Origin: Serilophus lunatus
Taxonomy: Eukaryota > Chordata > Aves > Passeriformes > Eurylaimidae
Direction: 5' to 3'
Assembly (NCBI GenBank): GCA_013399895.1
Contig: VXBA01006214.1
Span: forward strand, 226,142-290,141
DNA length: 64,000 nt
Translations under genes and position numbers: made by a program
Shown here: positions 26,106-39,800 of the stretch, in pieces
Layout: the number at the start of each line of letters is the position of its first letter
How positions within the stretch are numbered: position 1 is the first letter of the stretch
Notes under the pieces: model-generated
Told to the model about the DNA's origin: nothing
The model's input: the letters and a program-made list of their open reading frames with translations, nothing else
Databases searched by the model: none

Positions 26106-28424
26106 CCATCCCTGAAGACAAGAGAGGCTAAGAGTATTTCATCTTGAGTCAGTATTACTGAGAAACAGCCACCTCTGCAGAACACCCTTCTTCTGGGCAC
26201 TGAGCTCTGCATGAGAGCTCACCATAGTCCAGCTGGATGAAGGCCATGCATTGCAAAGAGGAAGGTAAAAACTTGTTCCTAGAAACCTCACACAGATTCC
26301 AGAAAACAGCAAGGGAGGGGATGACAAACCAGCTGTTAGACCAAGTAGCAGAATCTTTACAGGTAGTGACATAAAACCTCTCTTATTTTGTCTGGTCACG
26401 ATTTCCTCTTGTTCAGGCTGTCAAAGTAGCAAAGGGAGACCTAAGGTTCTTCACAATTTGTCTGCAAGATCAGGGTTTTCTGAGCATTTTGGCAACTTTT
26501 GGTTAAGTTGGTTTGGTTAACTTATTTTTTTGGTGAAGTTTTGGGGGCTTGGAATGACAATAGGCTGATCCATCTCTGAGGCTTAAACGGGTATTTTTCT
26601 CTACAAGCGCAAGAGGTTTTTCAAATCTACAGCATTGACAGTGCTTTCCACAGCAGAAATTAAAACTGATTTCCTGGTGAAGTTTTTCAGAGAAAAAAGC
26701 CTGCCTCTTTTTTACATAGCTACATGGATTTGAAGCACTACAGCGAGACAGACACAACAGAAATAGGGAAGGTGGTGGTAGAAAACACACCAATCAGCAC
26801 AGGTCTTGAGCCTCTAAGTAGCACAAGGTATTTGTTAACTTGCAGCTAAGAGCTACAGGCAGTTACCAGAAAAACCTTGTCACCCTCATGAGTCACACAG
26901 GGACATGCTATACTCACTCAAAATCAAAACAAAATCATCCATTTCCCGGAACACTACCAGCACAAAGCGTAAGTTAAGTGACAGGATACAAGAAGAAAGG
27001 GCTGATGGAAGAATAAAGAAGGTCAAGAGTCTCTTTCAATTGGTTTCCTTTGGCTGCAGAGAGACTCTGGCAGGTCCCAGGAGCCACAGGGCTTCTGGGG
27101 TCACCCAGAGCCCCCAGCAGAGCTTCCCAGGCCCGTGCCGGCACCGCCAGGATCCACCCGCTCTCATCACCCGGTGCCTCTTAAGTGTCCATCTAACCTA
27201 TCGCTTCTGAGCCTGCCTTTGTCCCCACTGAGTCGAAGGGGAAAGAATTTGGGTCACTGTTAGCTTTTGTTAGAAAGGTTCCCTAAATTAGCTCCTCTAT
27301 TTGAGATAAAAGGAAGAAAGAGGTCCATCTTTATTTTCCCCATTCACCCACTGTAATTACTCCATTTCATCCCTGTCTGCTATTCACTAGCTCTCAGCAA
27401 GGCCCCAGCAACCAGGTCACAGGTCAGCATGGAGGACAAGACCCTGCTTCCCTGAAAAGGATTGAAATGTCTTAAGTGCAGCTTCAGCAGCTTCCAGAAT
27501 GTGCCAATCCCTTCTGAGAAAGCAGGCTTGGTGAACTATACCAGCAGCGGCATGGAGAGGAGACCACAGGTCTGGAAATCAGTGCTCCTGCACTTCATTC
27601 TCTGGTCATCACTTGGTGTGCTCAGGGTCTCAGGAGAACAGTGAATATACCCCAAGTTCCTTTATAATGCCTTGTGAATTTTCAGATCTACTCATCTGCC
27701 TCATTTGAATCTTTGTTTTTGGTTCCGTGTATAATTTTGCTGCTGTTATTAATGGTCACAGGGGAAGTGTACTTTTTCTCTAAGGCCTGGGAGAAGATCT
27801 TACCTGTATGCATTTCACATTAGAGCTAGTACTCGACATGTACAAAGATATCTAACAGACCCTCTGATTTCTCGTGATACAAGTTCTTCTATTTTAAGTC
27901 TTTTACATAGAAAGAATTTCCTGAAAAAACTAACTTTAACAATTATAAAAATACTTGGTCTGGAGTTCCCATATAGCAGTAACAGGACAAGAAGCCAAAT
28001 ATCCCCAGATTACACTCAGCCAGCCAAAAGGAACGTGATTTATTATTCCTGCATTAAACCACCACTCACTAAAATGAACTAGGAATCAAAATCAGGCTAC
28101 CAAATGCAAAATAGCACAAATAGCAGAGGTGACACATGAATCAAGGGCTGAATGGGCTGATGTCACCAGAAATACAGAATAGACTTACCAAATGGTTTAG
28201 CCACCTCTGCTCTTTGAGCACCCATGTTGTCCCTTCCTCAAGGCAGTGGCTGCCCCTTCAGGCATGGCGATCCAGCAGGGCATGGTCTGCCTTGCCTCTG
28301 TCAGCAGCGGGGATGCACAACTCTCAAACAGCAGCTGTAAACCTGAGTTTGGCAGAGCTAGGCCAACTGCTGGGAGCAGCTAATGTTCCCTTGGTGCCCT
28401 CACCTCTGCTGTCCTACATAGTAA
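26106..28424. other. Intergenic DNA, no feature recognised
   Basis: Short unrelated open frames only. A somewhat GC-rich patch near 27060-27180 was examined and shows neither a CpG island nor a coding signature. Nothing supportable was found. Confidence 0.5.
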
Positions 28425-28560
28425 CACAGAATCACAGAATCCATTAGGTTGGAAAAGACCTCTGAGATCATCAAGTCCAATCTTTGACCTAACACCACCT
28501 TATCAACTAGACCATGGCACTAAGTGCAACATCCAGTCTCACCTTCACAGATGTTTACAG
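28425..28560 (-). mobile_element. CR1 LINE 3'-end fragment
   Basis: It starts with AATCACAGAATCC, then TAGGTTGGAAAAGACC and ATCATCAAGTCCAA: the reverse complement of an avian CR1 3' end. A CCTTATCAACTAGACCATGG block follows, as in the CR1 3'UTR. It is 5'-truncated to about 135 bases and lies on the minus strand. Confidence 0.85.
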
Positions 28561-31500
28561 GTAATGGTGTCAGAAGGTCTCACCTGAAGTTTTCTCACTG
28601 AAGCAAAGAAAGCTCCTGGGGATGTTACCTGATAGCACGCATGAGGCCATATGAAAAAAGCATGATTTTGAACTTTACATGACTGAGACACTCAGAAATA
28701 CCCATAAAAAATAACAGTGACATGATTCTTGCTTAGACAGGAATAGCCTGCAGTTCCGTAATGAGGCCATCTTTCTGAGGGAGATGGTTTTTTTATTCGT
28801 GATTTTATTCATGTTTTAGGCTCAAAGTAGGAGGACAATACTGCACTATCCAACCCCCAACACCCACTCAGCTCACTCAGGATTTTGTGAGACTGTTGAA
28901 ATTGTTCTACATAAAAGCTGTTTAGTGCCCATATAAAGTTGCTGATTTCAGAGGTGTACAAGTAGATGTACATCTAGATCCACCTCACAGGATCCTGTGG
29001 ATGCAGGATGCCCACATACCTCAGGCAGCTCTTTCAAAAGGAATCTGAGGACACGCACTGCAGAGACGCTGTTATGAGCATTTTTGATGCAGATCAGCGG
29101 CCCATACAAGTACATGTCACTTACATGAGGAATTGTCCCCAAAATGAAGCATAACCTTCTGAATCCAATGGATGTTATAAGGAAATGATAAGGACTCGTA
29201 ACATTTACCTCAAGTAAGGTGAGATCATAGAAGTTATGCATTGCAAAATAACATTCCATCTATGATTTTGAACAATCTCTCCTCAGTCTGTGGGCTGATC
29301 ATACAGTTCCCAGGGGCCCAAGTCAATTTTTGTCTGACAGCATTGGCAGGATTATCCTGCTTCCTTCCATGCTCAGCTTGCTCCTGCCAGACAGAAGGGG
29401 CTTGCAGCTGACACTCTGAGACCTCTGGTATTATTCTCCTTGCTAGATGAGACAGGGAAAGGGGCCTCAAGCACAGCCCTAAGAAAAGGCTTTGGACTGG
29501 GAGATATGAGCAACTTTACCAGCTACCCTGTCTGACACTGCATCACTCCTGCTGCCAGAACAAGTGCCTGGGCTCTGCTTCCCAGCCCTGTGTTTGCTGA
29601 GGCACCATGGAGTCACAGCTAATGTCCCTGTAGGACAAACTCCTACTTTTCACTCCCACACTTCACTTACATTCTGACTCAAGCACAGTACTATTTTTCT
29701 CTTCTTTCTACCGTGCTGCCAGCTTTGTCCCTGATGGAAATTGGCAATAGATAAAGGAAGACAACTGGTGTTTTCACTCATTTTTTTCCTGTAACTACTA
29801 ATACTACAAGACCCATGTATTTTTGTATCACTCTTCCAGATAATAGCTCCTCTCCTGAACCGCATCCAGGTATATCTTCTCCACTTCAGTTGAAGTTCAG
29901 GATGGGATTTGCATTCAGCAGTGAAAATACCATAACGGGGCTGGTTACATCAGTGACCTTCCTCCTCTGAAAGGGAATCTGAAGTCCCTGTCATGGGTCC
30001 AGCCCTGTTCCTGCTCTCAGTACTGATGGGAGGATGGAAAGTGCCTTCAGATGGCATGAAGGTAAGAGGAATTACTGCAGGCATTTTAGAGGACAGGGTT
30101 AGTGGGAGAACATAAGCATTTAGCTTAGTGGATTTCAATAGTGCCAAGCAGGGTTCAGTACCTTTCCAGGGGACACAGTGTACCTGCAGATAATTTGGCA
30201 GCACTGGGACAAAAAAACTGGAAAATTACGATAGGCCGGCTACTGCATGTGTATCAACAACACATCGTTATTACTGAATGAAGTTTGTTTGAGAAGACAC
30301 GCATCAAAACATCATAGAATAGAAGGTGAGGGAATTCTGGCATCAGTGCCAAGGACCCAACTGGAGCAGCTTTTCTAGTTGAAGCTACCACACTATAAGA
30401 TGACAGCTTCTGGTATAATAAATAAATGCAAAAAAATGCAGCTGTAGGGGCAGGCTGAAAGAATGAAATATGTTGCTGTCTCTCTTTACAGAGAAGGCTG
30501 GCTCAAAGGGACTAACAGTAGTTTTCCAAGTCCAAAGGATGGGGGAAAAAAACCCCACTAAACCCAGTCCCTTTAGCAGCACTTTTAAACAGGTCAGCAG
30601 TAGGTGAGCACTGAAGACACTTCTCTGATCTGACGAGGAGGGATTCCTAGGTTGGGCCAGACAAGCCCAGGAGAAGGGGGTTCATCTTTCCCTGCCTCAT
30701 TCTGAAGGGGTGGAGTTCACTGGGGAAGAGATGAGCTATCTGGACTCTTGAAAGCCTTAGAACTGTGACAGCATTTCCTGCTAAAATGGATCTGCCGACT
30801 CCCTGGCACGATGCACAACGTACCAAACTCCTAATGAGGAAGGCTTTGATGAGAAATATCCCATTTACCTGGCCATGAGGGCAATACTCTGCAAGAGCCA
30901 TACTGCAGATGCCAAAAATTTCTTTAATAATTTATTTAATAAGAACTCAGTAGACATTATCTTTTTCTCTTCACAGTACAGGCCAGAGCTGGACTTGGAT
31001 ATTAGTGGATTACATAGCATTCTGTCAACAGAGCTGGTAAAAAAACAAAGAGGGCATAAGAAAATATATAAAAGAGCATGTGCGTAAGACAACTTGATTT
31101 TCCAAGCTGAGGTTTAGTTTTGTTTAGTGCTGGAAAGTGCCAGATGACAATGCAAATTCTCCAGAAATATTTTCTGCTTTGTAAAGGAAGAATAACTTTT
31201 TACTCACTGCAGGAGTAATGCAGGAGTAAATATTTCCCGTACTATTTACATACATCATTTCATTTTTTTCAGATTGACTGTATTGGGGATTTCCAGTAAT
31301 TTCAGCAGCCAGTACTTTTTAGTACTTCTAAATGCACTGTGTAGCATGATAAATATGATGCTAGACAAGAGCAGAACTCAGATCAGCTGCTTCAAGACAC
31401 AAATAGCTGAGCAATCATTCTTCCTCTGAAATGATTAAGTTACTGCACAATTGATTTTCTTCCCTGGTCTTTTTTCAAGAGGCTCTATTGCACCAATTTC

Positions 31501-34500
31501 AGAGAGGCAGAGAAAGCATCTTGAAGAGAAAGACTAATATTGGGAAGAGATATGTGAGATTTAAGTTGTGGTGTCGCCTGTGGTACACTATTGTGCCTAT
31601 GGGCTTGTTTTATGGGAACAGTTGTCTGTGGAATTTGTGCAGGGGCACCTTACAGATCTACCACATATCAGCACAATTCTGTTCACTCTACTAGATTTCC
31701 TCACAAGTCTGTGATCATAACCTTTCTTAGGCACCCCAGCCTAGAGCAATGTTGCATCCATTGCTTACTTTGGGCACCAGGAGACGTACCCTAAGCTCAT
31801 CTGACTCATCATCAAGTCTGCAGTTTACTCACACTTCCACAGTCTCTGCCAAATCAACATCTTTCTAATTAAGTGATTGTTAATTTTTTTTTCTTACCCA
31901 CTGATATCGACAGCATTTACAAAAAAGCATGGGAGGTTTTTCCCCAGCAGAGGTTGTTGTTTGTCTGCATTCTTGTCCTCCAACATGAGCAATTTTTATG
32001 ATTTCTCTTTTGATGAGCAGACTAGCATAAATTCCAGGGTGCTCTCACATATAAATCATTTCTGTTCCAGTGACAATGGTCAATCAGAGCTCACCTATGT
32101 TCATACTACAGGCTGCACTTGAAGAAACACTTGTGCTAGCAGAGTGCACTCTGGAAGCAGTTTATGAACAGGCTTGGCCATAATGCAGCCTTCCATGTTC
32201 ACCTTCCCTGACCGTGACAAAGTACCTGCAGCAGAGAAAAGTTACCAATTCAGTTCTATTTGCTGCTTCCATTTTTAAGACAACATTCAGAAATATATCA
32301 GTTTTCTGAAAAGTGTATGATGAGTGGCGATAAAATTTAAAAGCAGTTTCCATTCGTTAAGTTAGTAAATGTAAAAAGAAACTGGTTTGAGCTGAATGCA
32401 ATGTACATAACTTGTGGACAAACTGTAATCAGCTCTGACTGATTAAAATGATTGTAACAAAAATGGGAAAATGTCCACAAAACAATAATGCTGTGATCTT
32501 AATATTTACTAATGTTTATAAAGATACCGCTAAAGTCCTGCCTCTGAGCAACACAAAGGATTTGTGTCTTGCTCCCCTAAAAGTGACTGCATGCCTCATG
32601 CCTCCACACTCCTCCCAAGGCCCTTAGAGATCAGGACAATACCACTGTCATATCCAATTTATCCAGGGACAGATGTGCTACCTGCCCTTTCTTAAGTCAG
32701 CAACCCAGCGAAAGAGCCATGTCACCTGCCAGCTCTCCTGAGTATGCCTGCATGGAGAAGTAGCCTAAGGAACCAAGTTGTTAACTTGACTGGAAAATTA
32801 AATTTGCAGCCTTTTAAAAGGGATTCTCTTCTCCCTCATCTCTTTGTGGACCCATGACAGCTTTTGAAAAATTAAACAAGGAGGAAATGGAGTGCAAAAC
32901 ATAGATGGGTTTTGGTTTTCTAAGTCGTAGTCCTCATAAAATGTTCCTTGAAAGCCTAAGTAAGTACTTGTAGACATGAGTCCTGAAACTCTGGAAATTT
33001 TTAGCCACAAAAAGTTTTTATAGAAAAAGTTTTTTGTAAAGATTTGGAGAGAAGCCCAAGTACACTGAAAAAATAAACAAAGCACAAAGTAAAACTCCAG
33101 AAGGCTTTGTGATCAGGGAAATTATTTTTAAAAACTGCAGGAGAACATACTTTCTTCAGCATTTAAAAGCTTAGAAGATTCATATTTCTTCAAAGTATTT
33201 TGGCAGACAATGTCTATACAATTATTAAATTCCTTAGCTTTCTGGAAAGGATAGAGCACTGAGTGGTAGCGAACACAACAGTATTGATGGAATAGCTTAC
33301 AAGTAGATGCATGTGAAGAGGCATTGCCTTTGATCTGTTCTTTGCTATGAAGGATGACAGGGAGTTGTTATCCCAAAAGCACTTTGCACAGGAAATCAGG
33401 ATGTAGCTGTAACAGATATTATTTCCCCAGGAGAAAGCTAAGGAGGAATTCAAGCATGGTAAATTGCAATGACTGAACACTATTCAGCTACAGTAGGTGT
33501 CTGGAGATAATGCTAATAATACTACTTACATTCATCCCTGTGCAAAGCCCTAATTTCTATTTTACCTCTGACTTAGGAGTCTTAAAGAAGTTTCTGGAAA
33601 AGAAAGCTCTCAAGGCTTCTAGAGGTTTTTAGCAGACACACAGGCATGGCACAGCTGTAACTGTTTTATGAGCATTAAGCACTTGTGAACTAAAATCCAG
33701 TAAATATTTAAGCTCATTGAAAATATTTTATTCTACCTGTAGTTACAATAAATTTATCAATTGAAAAGCAGTTTGTTTTGTTAAATGGCCCAACAAAAGC
33801 CCATCCACTTTTGCAATGTTGTTGAGCCATTCCATAGTGCTCTCCTTATTGAAAAAAAAAAAAAAGAAGGTAAAGGGACCATATTGCAATCAATACCAAG
33901 TGATCCCACAACTTTTGCCTTTGTATCGCATCTCTACACTCTAATGACTTTCATATTATCATCAGCATGTTCTCAGGAAGTTTATATGTCAGGGCTAATT
34001 AACTAGGATGGTTTGTCTTCTCTTACTAATCCCGTAAGTACTGAAACCCCATTTCCCTTTAAGCAGGAGCAGCTGTGGCCAAGATGGCATCAGAGATGCA
34101 AACCTAGCATTTTCCCCGGAAGCCCTTGCTACCATATTTCTGAGAGAATAATTAAAGAAACTGTTGCTGTAATTCCAGTAATGAAGTTAAAATATATCGC
34201 TACAATTTCATTTCTCAAGACTCCACTCAAATGATTTGTGAATGTGTCTGTGGTAGCCTGTTGTGCTTAATGTTCCTTCCACATATGAAGATACTTTCCA
34301 AGTCTACGGTTTTGCAATAGGCTTTACCTCAATGCCAAAAAATTCCTGAAGAACCAAGCCCTTGCCTTTCAATTCTATAACTGTATCAGTATTGCTACTC
34401 TTTTTTTTTAAACTGAAAAACTTATTTTGTTAGATCTTTGTTTTGCTTACGAATGCATATATCAAGTAAAATAGTCTATTTTCCGTAATTCAATTGTCCT

Positions 34501-36530
34501 CATTTCTTGAAGGGAAATAGTGGAGGGGTGGGGGGAAGCATTTAGCATCTGCATACCAGTTCAACACATTATTTTTTTTAAATTTATGTACTTTGGGCTT
34601 GTTTGTAAAATGGTTGTTTCAAAACCAGGGCTATCTAAACTACATTCATATTATTGAAATAGTTTTGATTGTTAAATTAATCTCTTTTACACTTGCTGTT
34701 TACTGCAAACATCCATCATGGACTAGAAACTAAAGCTGATTTTCAGTCTGTGGTAACATTATATGGGTCATGACTAGCATGTTTCTTTACATTAATTGAG
34801 GTCTAGTAGTTCACCAGCTACATCACTGGAGCGTTTTTTACATAACCGACTTCCTGAGCCCTGGGCTACAGTTAATTTTCTGAATCCTCTCTAAAAGCCC
34901 AAATGAACCTTTTCAAGCTTTCACCAATTTCTTTGAAGCAGATTTACCTCGTGGTACACAGGCTCCTGTGCATATGAGTTACAGCTCAGACAGCCCCATG
35001 TAAAGTTTATTCCATACATTTCAAGACTGAGACAAACAATGCTTTCCTATGAGAAATTGTTCTGGTGAAGAAGGAAGAAGTAGGAGCTGCTGTTTTTAAT
35101 TCAGTCACTCTAGGTTTTCTGGTTACTGCTAAACTACATGATCTCTATGCCAGGAGCTTGGTTTTCTTCTTTAAAGGAGTTTGATGAGTAGCAGAAATTT
35201 GGAGATATTACATCAGGACAAGGACATGGGTCCCTGTATCTCCTCATAACTAAAGTAATTCCAATTTCCTCTCTTACTCTCCCAGTAACCAAAAGGCAAC
35301 CTCAGAGATACAGCCACTGTCCGTGAGACACTGATGCTCTTAAATTATATCACCTCCAACAGAAGACAGTGCGCTGTCTTTTGCATATGTGTGGTCTAAA
35401 AATATTTTACATCTACAAATTAGTAAGTATGTCTCAGCTCTGTGTGCCATTTTTAATAACACAAAACTAACATAAGCACAAACACGATGTAATATTAAAC
35501 ACCAGACTTAAATTCACAGAATCAGGAATGGTGGCAACACAGGTCAAACTTCCAATTGCTTAATGTGCATTTTGATTTTGCATGAGGTTTTAAGGAGTGA
35601 ATAAGTGGGTTGTATAACTTGGATACAGACTGATTCAAGGATGTTCTGTCAGGATAAATTTTAGAACTAAAATGGAATGACACAAGCCAGAAAAACCCAG
35701 ACTTTGACACTTCTAATTGCTTGAGAGTTTACACCAAACTTCTATTCATGTATCAGTTTTGTGCAATTCAATAACTGGAAGAGTAGCTATTTTCTGCTAT
35801 ATTTACTTAAAATATACTACTTGTTGCCCACCAATTTTCAAGAATCATCAAAGCGAAGTAGGACAGCTGCCATCTATATGTCCCCACTCATTAGAGATAG
35901 GGCTACAAGCACCTCTAATAAAAACTTCCCACTGCCTCCCTTCATGAGACTGTATTTCACTATACTTGCAGCTACCCAGTTTTGAGTGTTTAAATGGAAT
36001 TTGCTACATCTAGTGACATTTGTGTGCCACTTTGGGAGAAGGTTAATTCAGACTAGTTCAATCACTCCATGGATAAGACTAATGAAAAGCATGGACTTCA
36101 GTGTAATATGTTGTCTAAAGAAGAAAAAGTTAGGTTTGAAAAGGCAACATTAAATTTAAATCTTTGGCCAAGAAAAATTAAAAGTGAGGTAATTATTACA
36201 ATTGTAGAGTTATGCAGTCATGTTGGGAAACATGGGAATTAGATGCAAACATATACAAAAATTTAGAGGCAAAAGAGTGTGTGTGCTTGTCACACACACA
36301 ACGATGGTAGGCAAAAGCAACATTGCTTTGTAAACAGAATTTCAAAATCTCTCACTGAAAATACTAAGATATAGACTTCTAAGAAACTTAGGGAAACGAA
36401 ACTGAGTGTATCCTCCCCCCAAAAAGCCTAGAAATTTCAGGCTAGTCAGCGATTTAACACTAAACTTATAATTACAAGAGTCAAAGTAGAAATAAAAAAA
36501 GTAGAAATAAAGCAACTATCCATATCAAGA
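28561..36530. other. Intergenic DNA up to the BVES 3' end
   Basis: No gene or repeat family was recognised. Open frames on both strands are short and without domains. If BVES also has a long 3'UTR, part of this stretch (for example down to a minus-strand AATAAA near 33727-33732) would be transcribed. I see no sequence evidence that decides this. Confidence 0.45.
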
Positions 36531-36547
36531 AAAAAAACAACATTGAT

Positions 36548-36553
36548 TTTATT
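36548..36553 (-). terminator. BVES: Candidate BVES poly(A) signal
   Basis: On the minus strand AATAAA lies about 170 bases after the BVES stop and is followed by TGTTGTTTTTTTTCTTG, a strong U-rich downstream element. It would give a short 3'UTR. Longer forms using more distant signals cannot be excluded. Confidence 0.5.
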
Positions 36554-36720
36554 TAGAAGTAAAATATAATGTGGCATTTCCACCTAAAAGCCACTGGCAT
36601 ATGCTGTGGTAAATTCAAACATCGAGAGTGGATTTAGCTTTCAGATTCTTCCCAAATTCAACTCCTTCCTTTTGCACTGTAGCTTTGGGCAAGCTCTGAT
36701 ACACCTGAGGACACATCTGT

Positions 36721-36845
36721 TTAAGGCAGCCGCTGGAGTTCAATCTTATCAGCAGATAGGGTTTCAAAGACATCGTCTTCAACACTTTCTTCTATTGGCT
36801 TCATCTTTGCCGAAGTTCTCGGGTAGGGAGATGTCCGGCCTGGGC
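36721..36845 (-). CDS. BVES: BVES last coding exon
   Basis: The exon follows a GACAG acceptor and completes a split Arg codon (C from the previous exon plus GC). It encodes the C-terminal 40 residues, from PGRTSPY through KMKPIEES and VEDDVFE to ELQRLP, then TAA at 36723-36721. It is variable outside the KMKPIEE core. It lies 7.2 kb from the preceding exon, with CR1 debris in between. Confidence 0.95.
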
Positions 36846-39800
36846 CTGTCACAGTTGCAAAGAAATCACCAATTAATTTAAAAACACATATCTGCTAGGC
36901 ACGCCTATTTGTGACAAAGTGTCCAGAATCTGATGCTCCTGCCCCAGTTGCCTTGTTGAGAGGAGTTTATAAGTGAAAGTTTCTTTGTTACCTGACCATA
37001 GGCATCAGAAAATTCTAGAAACAGGACAGCCACACTGCTATGAACTAGCAACACCTCTGAGGTTTAAACCCTGTTGCTAGCCACACGGAAAGTATTCTCC
37101 CCAAATTCAGTGCAAACCCTGACTGTGCAAGGTACCCACCACTTGTGTCCTTGGTGATTGTTTTCTCACCATGACACTCACTCATTAACTCATCTCCATT
37201 TGATTATAGCAACATGAACGGCTGCCCTAAGTACAAAAGGTGTGCACATCTGCACATTTATCTGGCTGTGGAAAAAATTCCTCAGTGTACTGGGTAAACC
37301 TCAGATGGGCACATGATCAAAGCCCTAGCTTTGATCCTAGTGGGTCCCTTCTGACTCAGAATATTCTAACATTTAAAGGCAAAGTCCAACTGCTGGCCCA
37401 GCACAAGATACCCACAAGAATCCCACCATGTGCCTCTTGAACTCTGTCAGGCTTGATGCTGAGACCACTTCCCTGGGAAGCCTGTTCCGATGTCCGACCA
37501 CCCTCTGGGAGAATACCTTTTTCCTACTACCCAGCCTAAACCTCCCCTGACGTAACTTCGTAAGTTTTAAACAGCATGGTAATATAAAACTTATAGAAGA
37601 TATATATCCCCATAACCAAACAGAAAATAAGATTAACAGGCAAAGGCCACGTAACGTCGGTCTGAGGGTGATTTCACTGCAACAGAACTATCTTTTAGAA
37701 AAGCAGCAACTTGTCTGCCAGAGCAGAGTGCACAGTACAGCTACTAGTGACAAGACATTAAATGCAGTTTTTGTGCAAGTTACCACTGCAAACTACCTCT
37801 ATTGCAGTTAAATTTTCAGCAAGAGAGTCAAACCAGAGAACCTGTTTGACATCAGATGAACAGTTTTATTTTCCATTGTTCACTCTGAAGTGGCATCTGC
37901 GCTGGACATGTTTTACCCTCAGTACCCTCTTCTAAAGTTAGACTACCACAATGGTACAAGGTTGTAAACAGTCAGCAAGTTTTAGCAAGCTAAAATTCAA
38001 ATATTCTTGAAAAAATACTATTAGCCATAACACACTCAATTTTAAAAAAGCTTATCAGATATACAGTAAAGTGCTGTGTTAAGGAAGCTTACCTATGAGG
38101 AACGACTCATTTGCACTGTATATGTTACATTCAGAGAACAAAATATAGCTACAGGCAAGATCAGTGGGTTATCATATTACTGCGTTTTAAAGTCATATTC
38201 ACAAAGACACTGTTTGGAATTAGCTTTTTTAGAACTTTATGTTAAAAATTTATTAGCATTTTGTTTTGACATTCAAAAATTACTTAAACTACCATGCTAC
38301 AGGGTTAATGAAACATTTTTAGATACTGCAATTGTTAAACACTTCTTTTCGCACAGATGGGTTTTTATGGTCTAAGCAAAGGATGACTAGATCAATTAAT
38401 TGCTTAATTTTGGGGTTTGTGGGTACACTTGGATATAAAATTGACTTTGCTGGGAAACACCAACAAATTGCATCCAAAGGTGAAAGAGTCCCTAAAAATG
38501 CTGAATTACAGTTTCAGCTTTTTTTTTTTAGATTTTTTTTAGTGGTTTATTTCTATTTTTAGAATGGTTTTCTTCTGTTCAAACACAATTCTCTCCAGAA
38601 ATCAGATGTAAGTAGTCATAAATCTGTTTAATAGGATACAATAGAAGGGTTAATTTTCTCATCCTGTTTGTTTCAAAGACGTGCTCTTATTTGTTCCAAA
38701 TACAAAACTGTCTACTGATGCCTATATCCAGTGTTGGACAGATGTTCGAGCAACTGAGTCAGACCTTCCATCCACTACATTCTGTCATCCTTTCTTGATG
38801 ACTTAAGCCAAAATATATATTAAAACTTCAGTGAAAAATCCTGCTTTTAACCACAAGCTAGGTATGATAATACCACTGAAAGCATTATCAAACCAAAATC
38901 TTTCTACATTCCTGCTTAGCTTAGAAGTTAGCAAATACAGATTCATAGACCAACAAATCTGAGGTATCTAACCTGAGAACCACAGAAAAAGAGACTGTAT
39001 CATTAGTAAGTACATGAATGACTATTGAACAATAGAATTATGGAATACAAACCAATACCAAAATATTTTTTAAAGGATTGAAAGTCAGGTGAAACTACTC
39101 TTGTGATTAGGTTGAACTATTTTTGCTTAAATCTTGGAAAAAGAGATACATCTACTTCATTTACTAATGAATTACATACAGATGGATCATGGATGTCAAG
39201 CACAAGTGTCACATGATAAACAAACCCCCACTTTAATACCTTTTTGAGGATGCCTGCTGAGTTAGTGTGATGTTATCAACAGAAAACATCATGCTGCAAA
39301 CGACTCACTCCGTAAGCATTATAGAACTCTTGTTGGTTATTTCCTTAATATAAAAGCAAAAAGTTAGTCGGGTTTCATCATTAATTAAATTCAAAACAGA
39401 GTTTTGTTAGTAATCATAGTTTGGGACCTAGTAATTATTATTTTTAACCCTTTCACTACTAAACACTTTGAAAGACCTTTATACAAAGTCGTAATTTCCA
39501 TATGTTTCTCACAAAATCTCCTGAGGATTTTGGATATTGTTTGTTTTAAATAAGCAAATGTATGATTGCAGAAGGAGGTCCGAGGGAACAGCACTGGGAG
39601 TGTAAGCCCCACCATGTGCCTTATCATGTACCTTAAAAAAAACAGAAAATACTCAGACAACAACTGCTGCACTGAGAGCACCCAGGAGGAGGTTTTCAAA
39701 AACTCAACAGGGGTAAAGTAAGGCATCTCTTTTGTTCAGTTTTCCTTGTGATCTAAGAAAAAGCATATACATGGCCACAATTCCACATTGAATATAAACC

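Noticed and set aside
27060..27200. GC-rich patch with a 101-codon frame
   Set aside because: Few CpG, no splice sites in phase, no domain; base composition alone explains it.
30315..30370. CATAGAATAGAAGG resembling a CR1 3' end
   Set aside because: Only the first few bases fit; the following sequence lacks the GGTTGGAA block, so the match may be chance.
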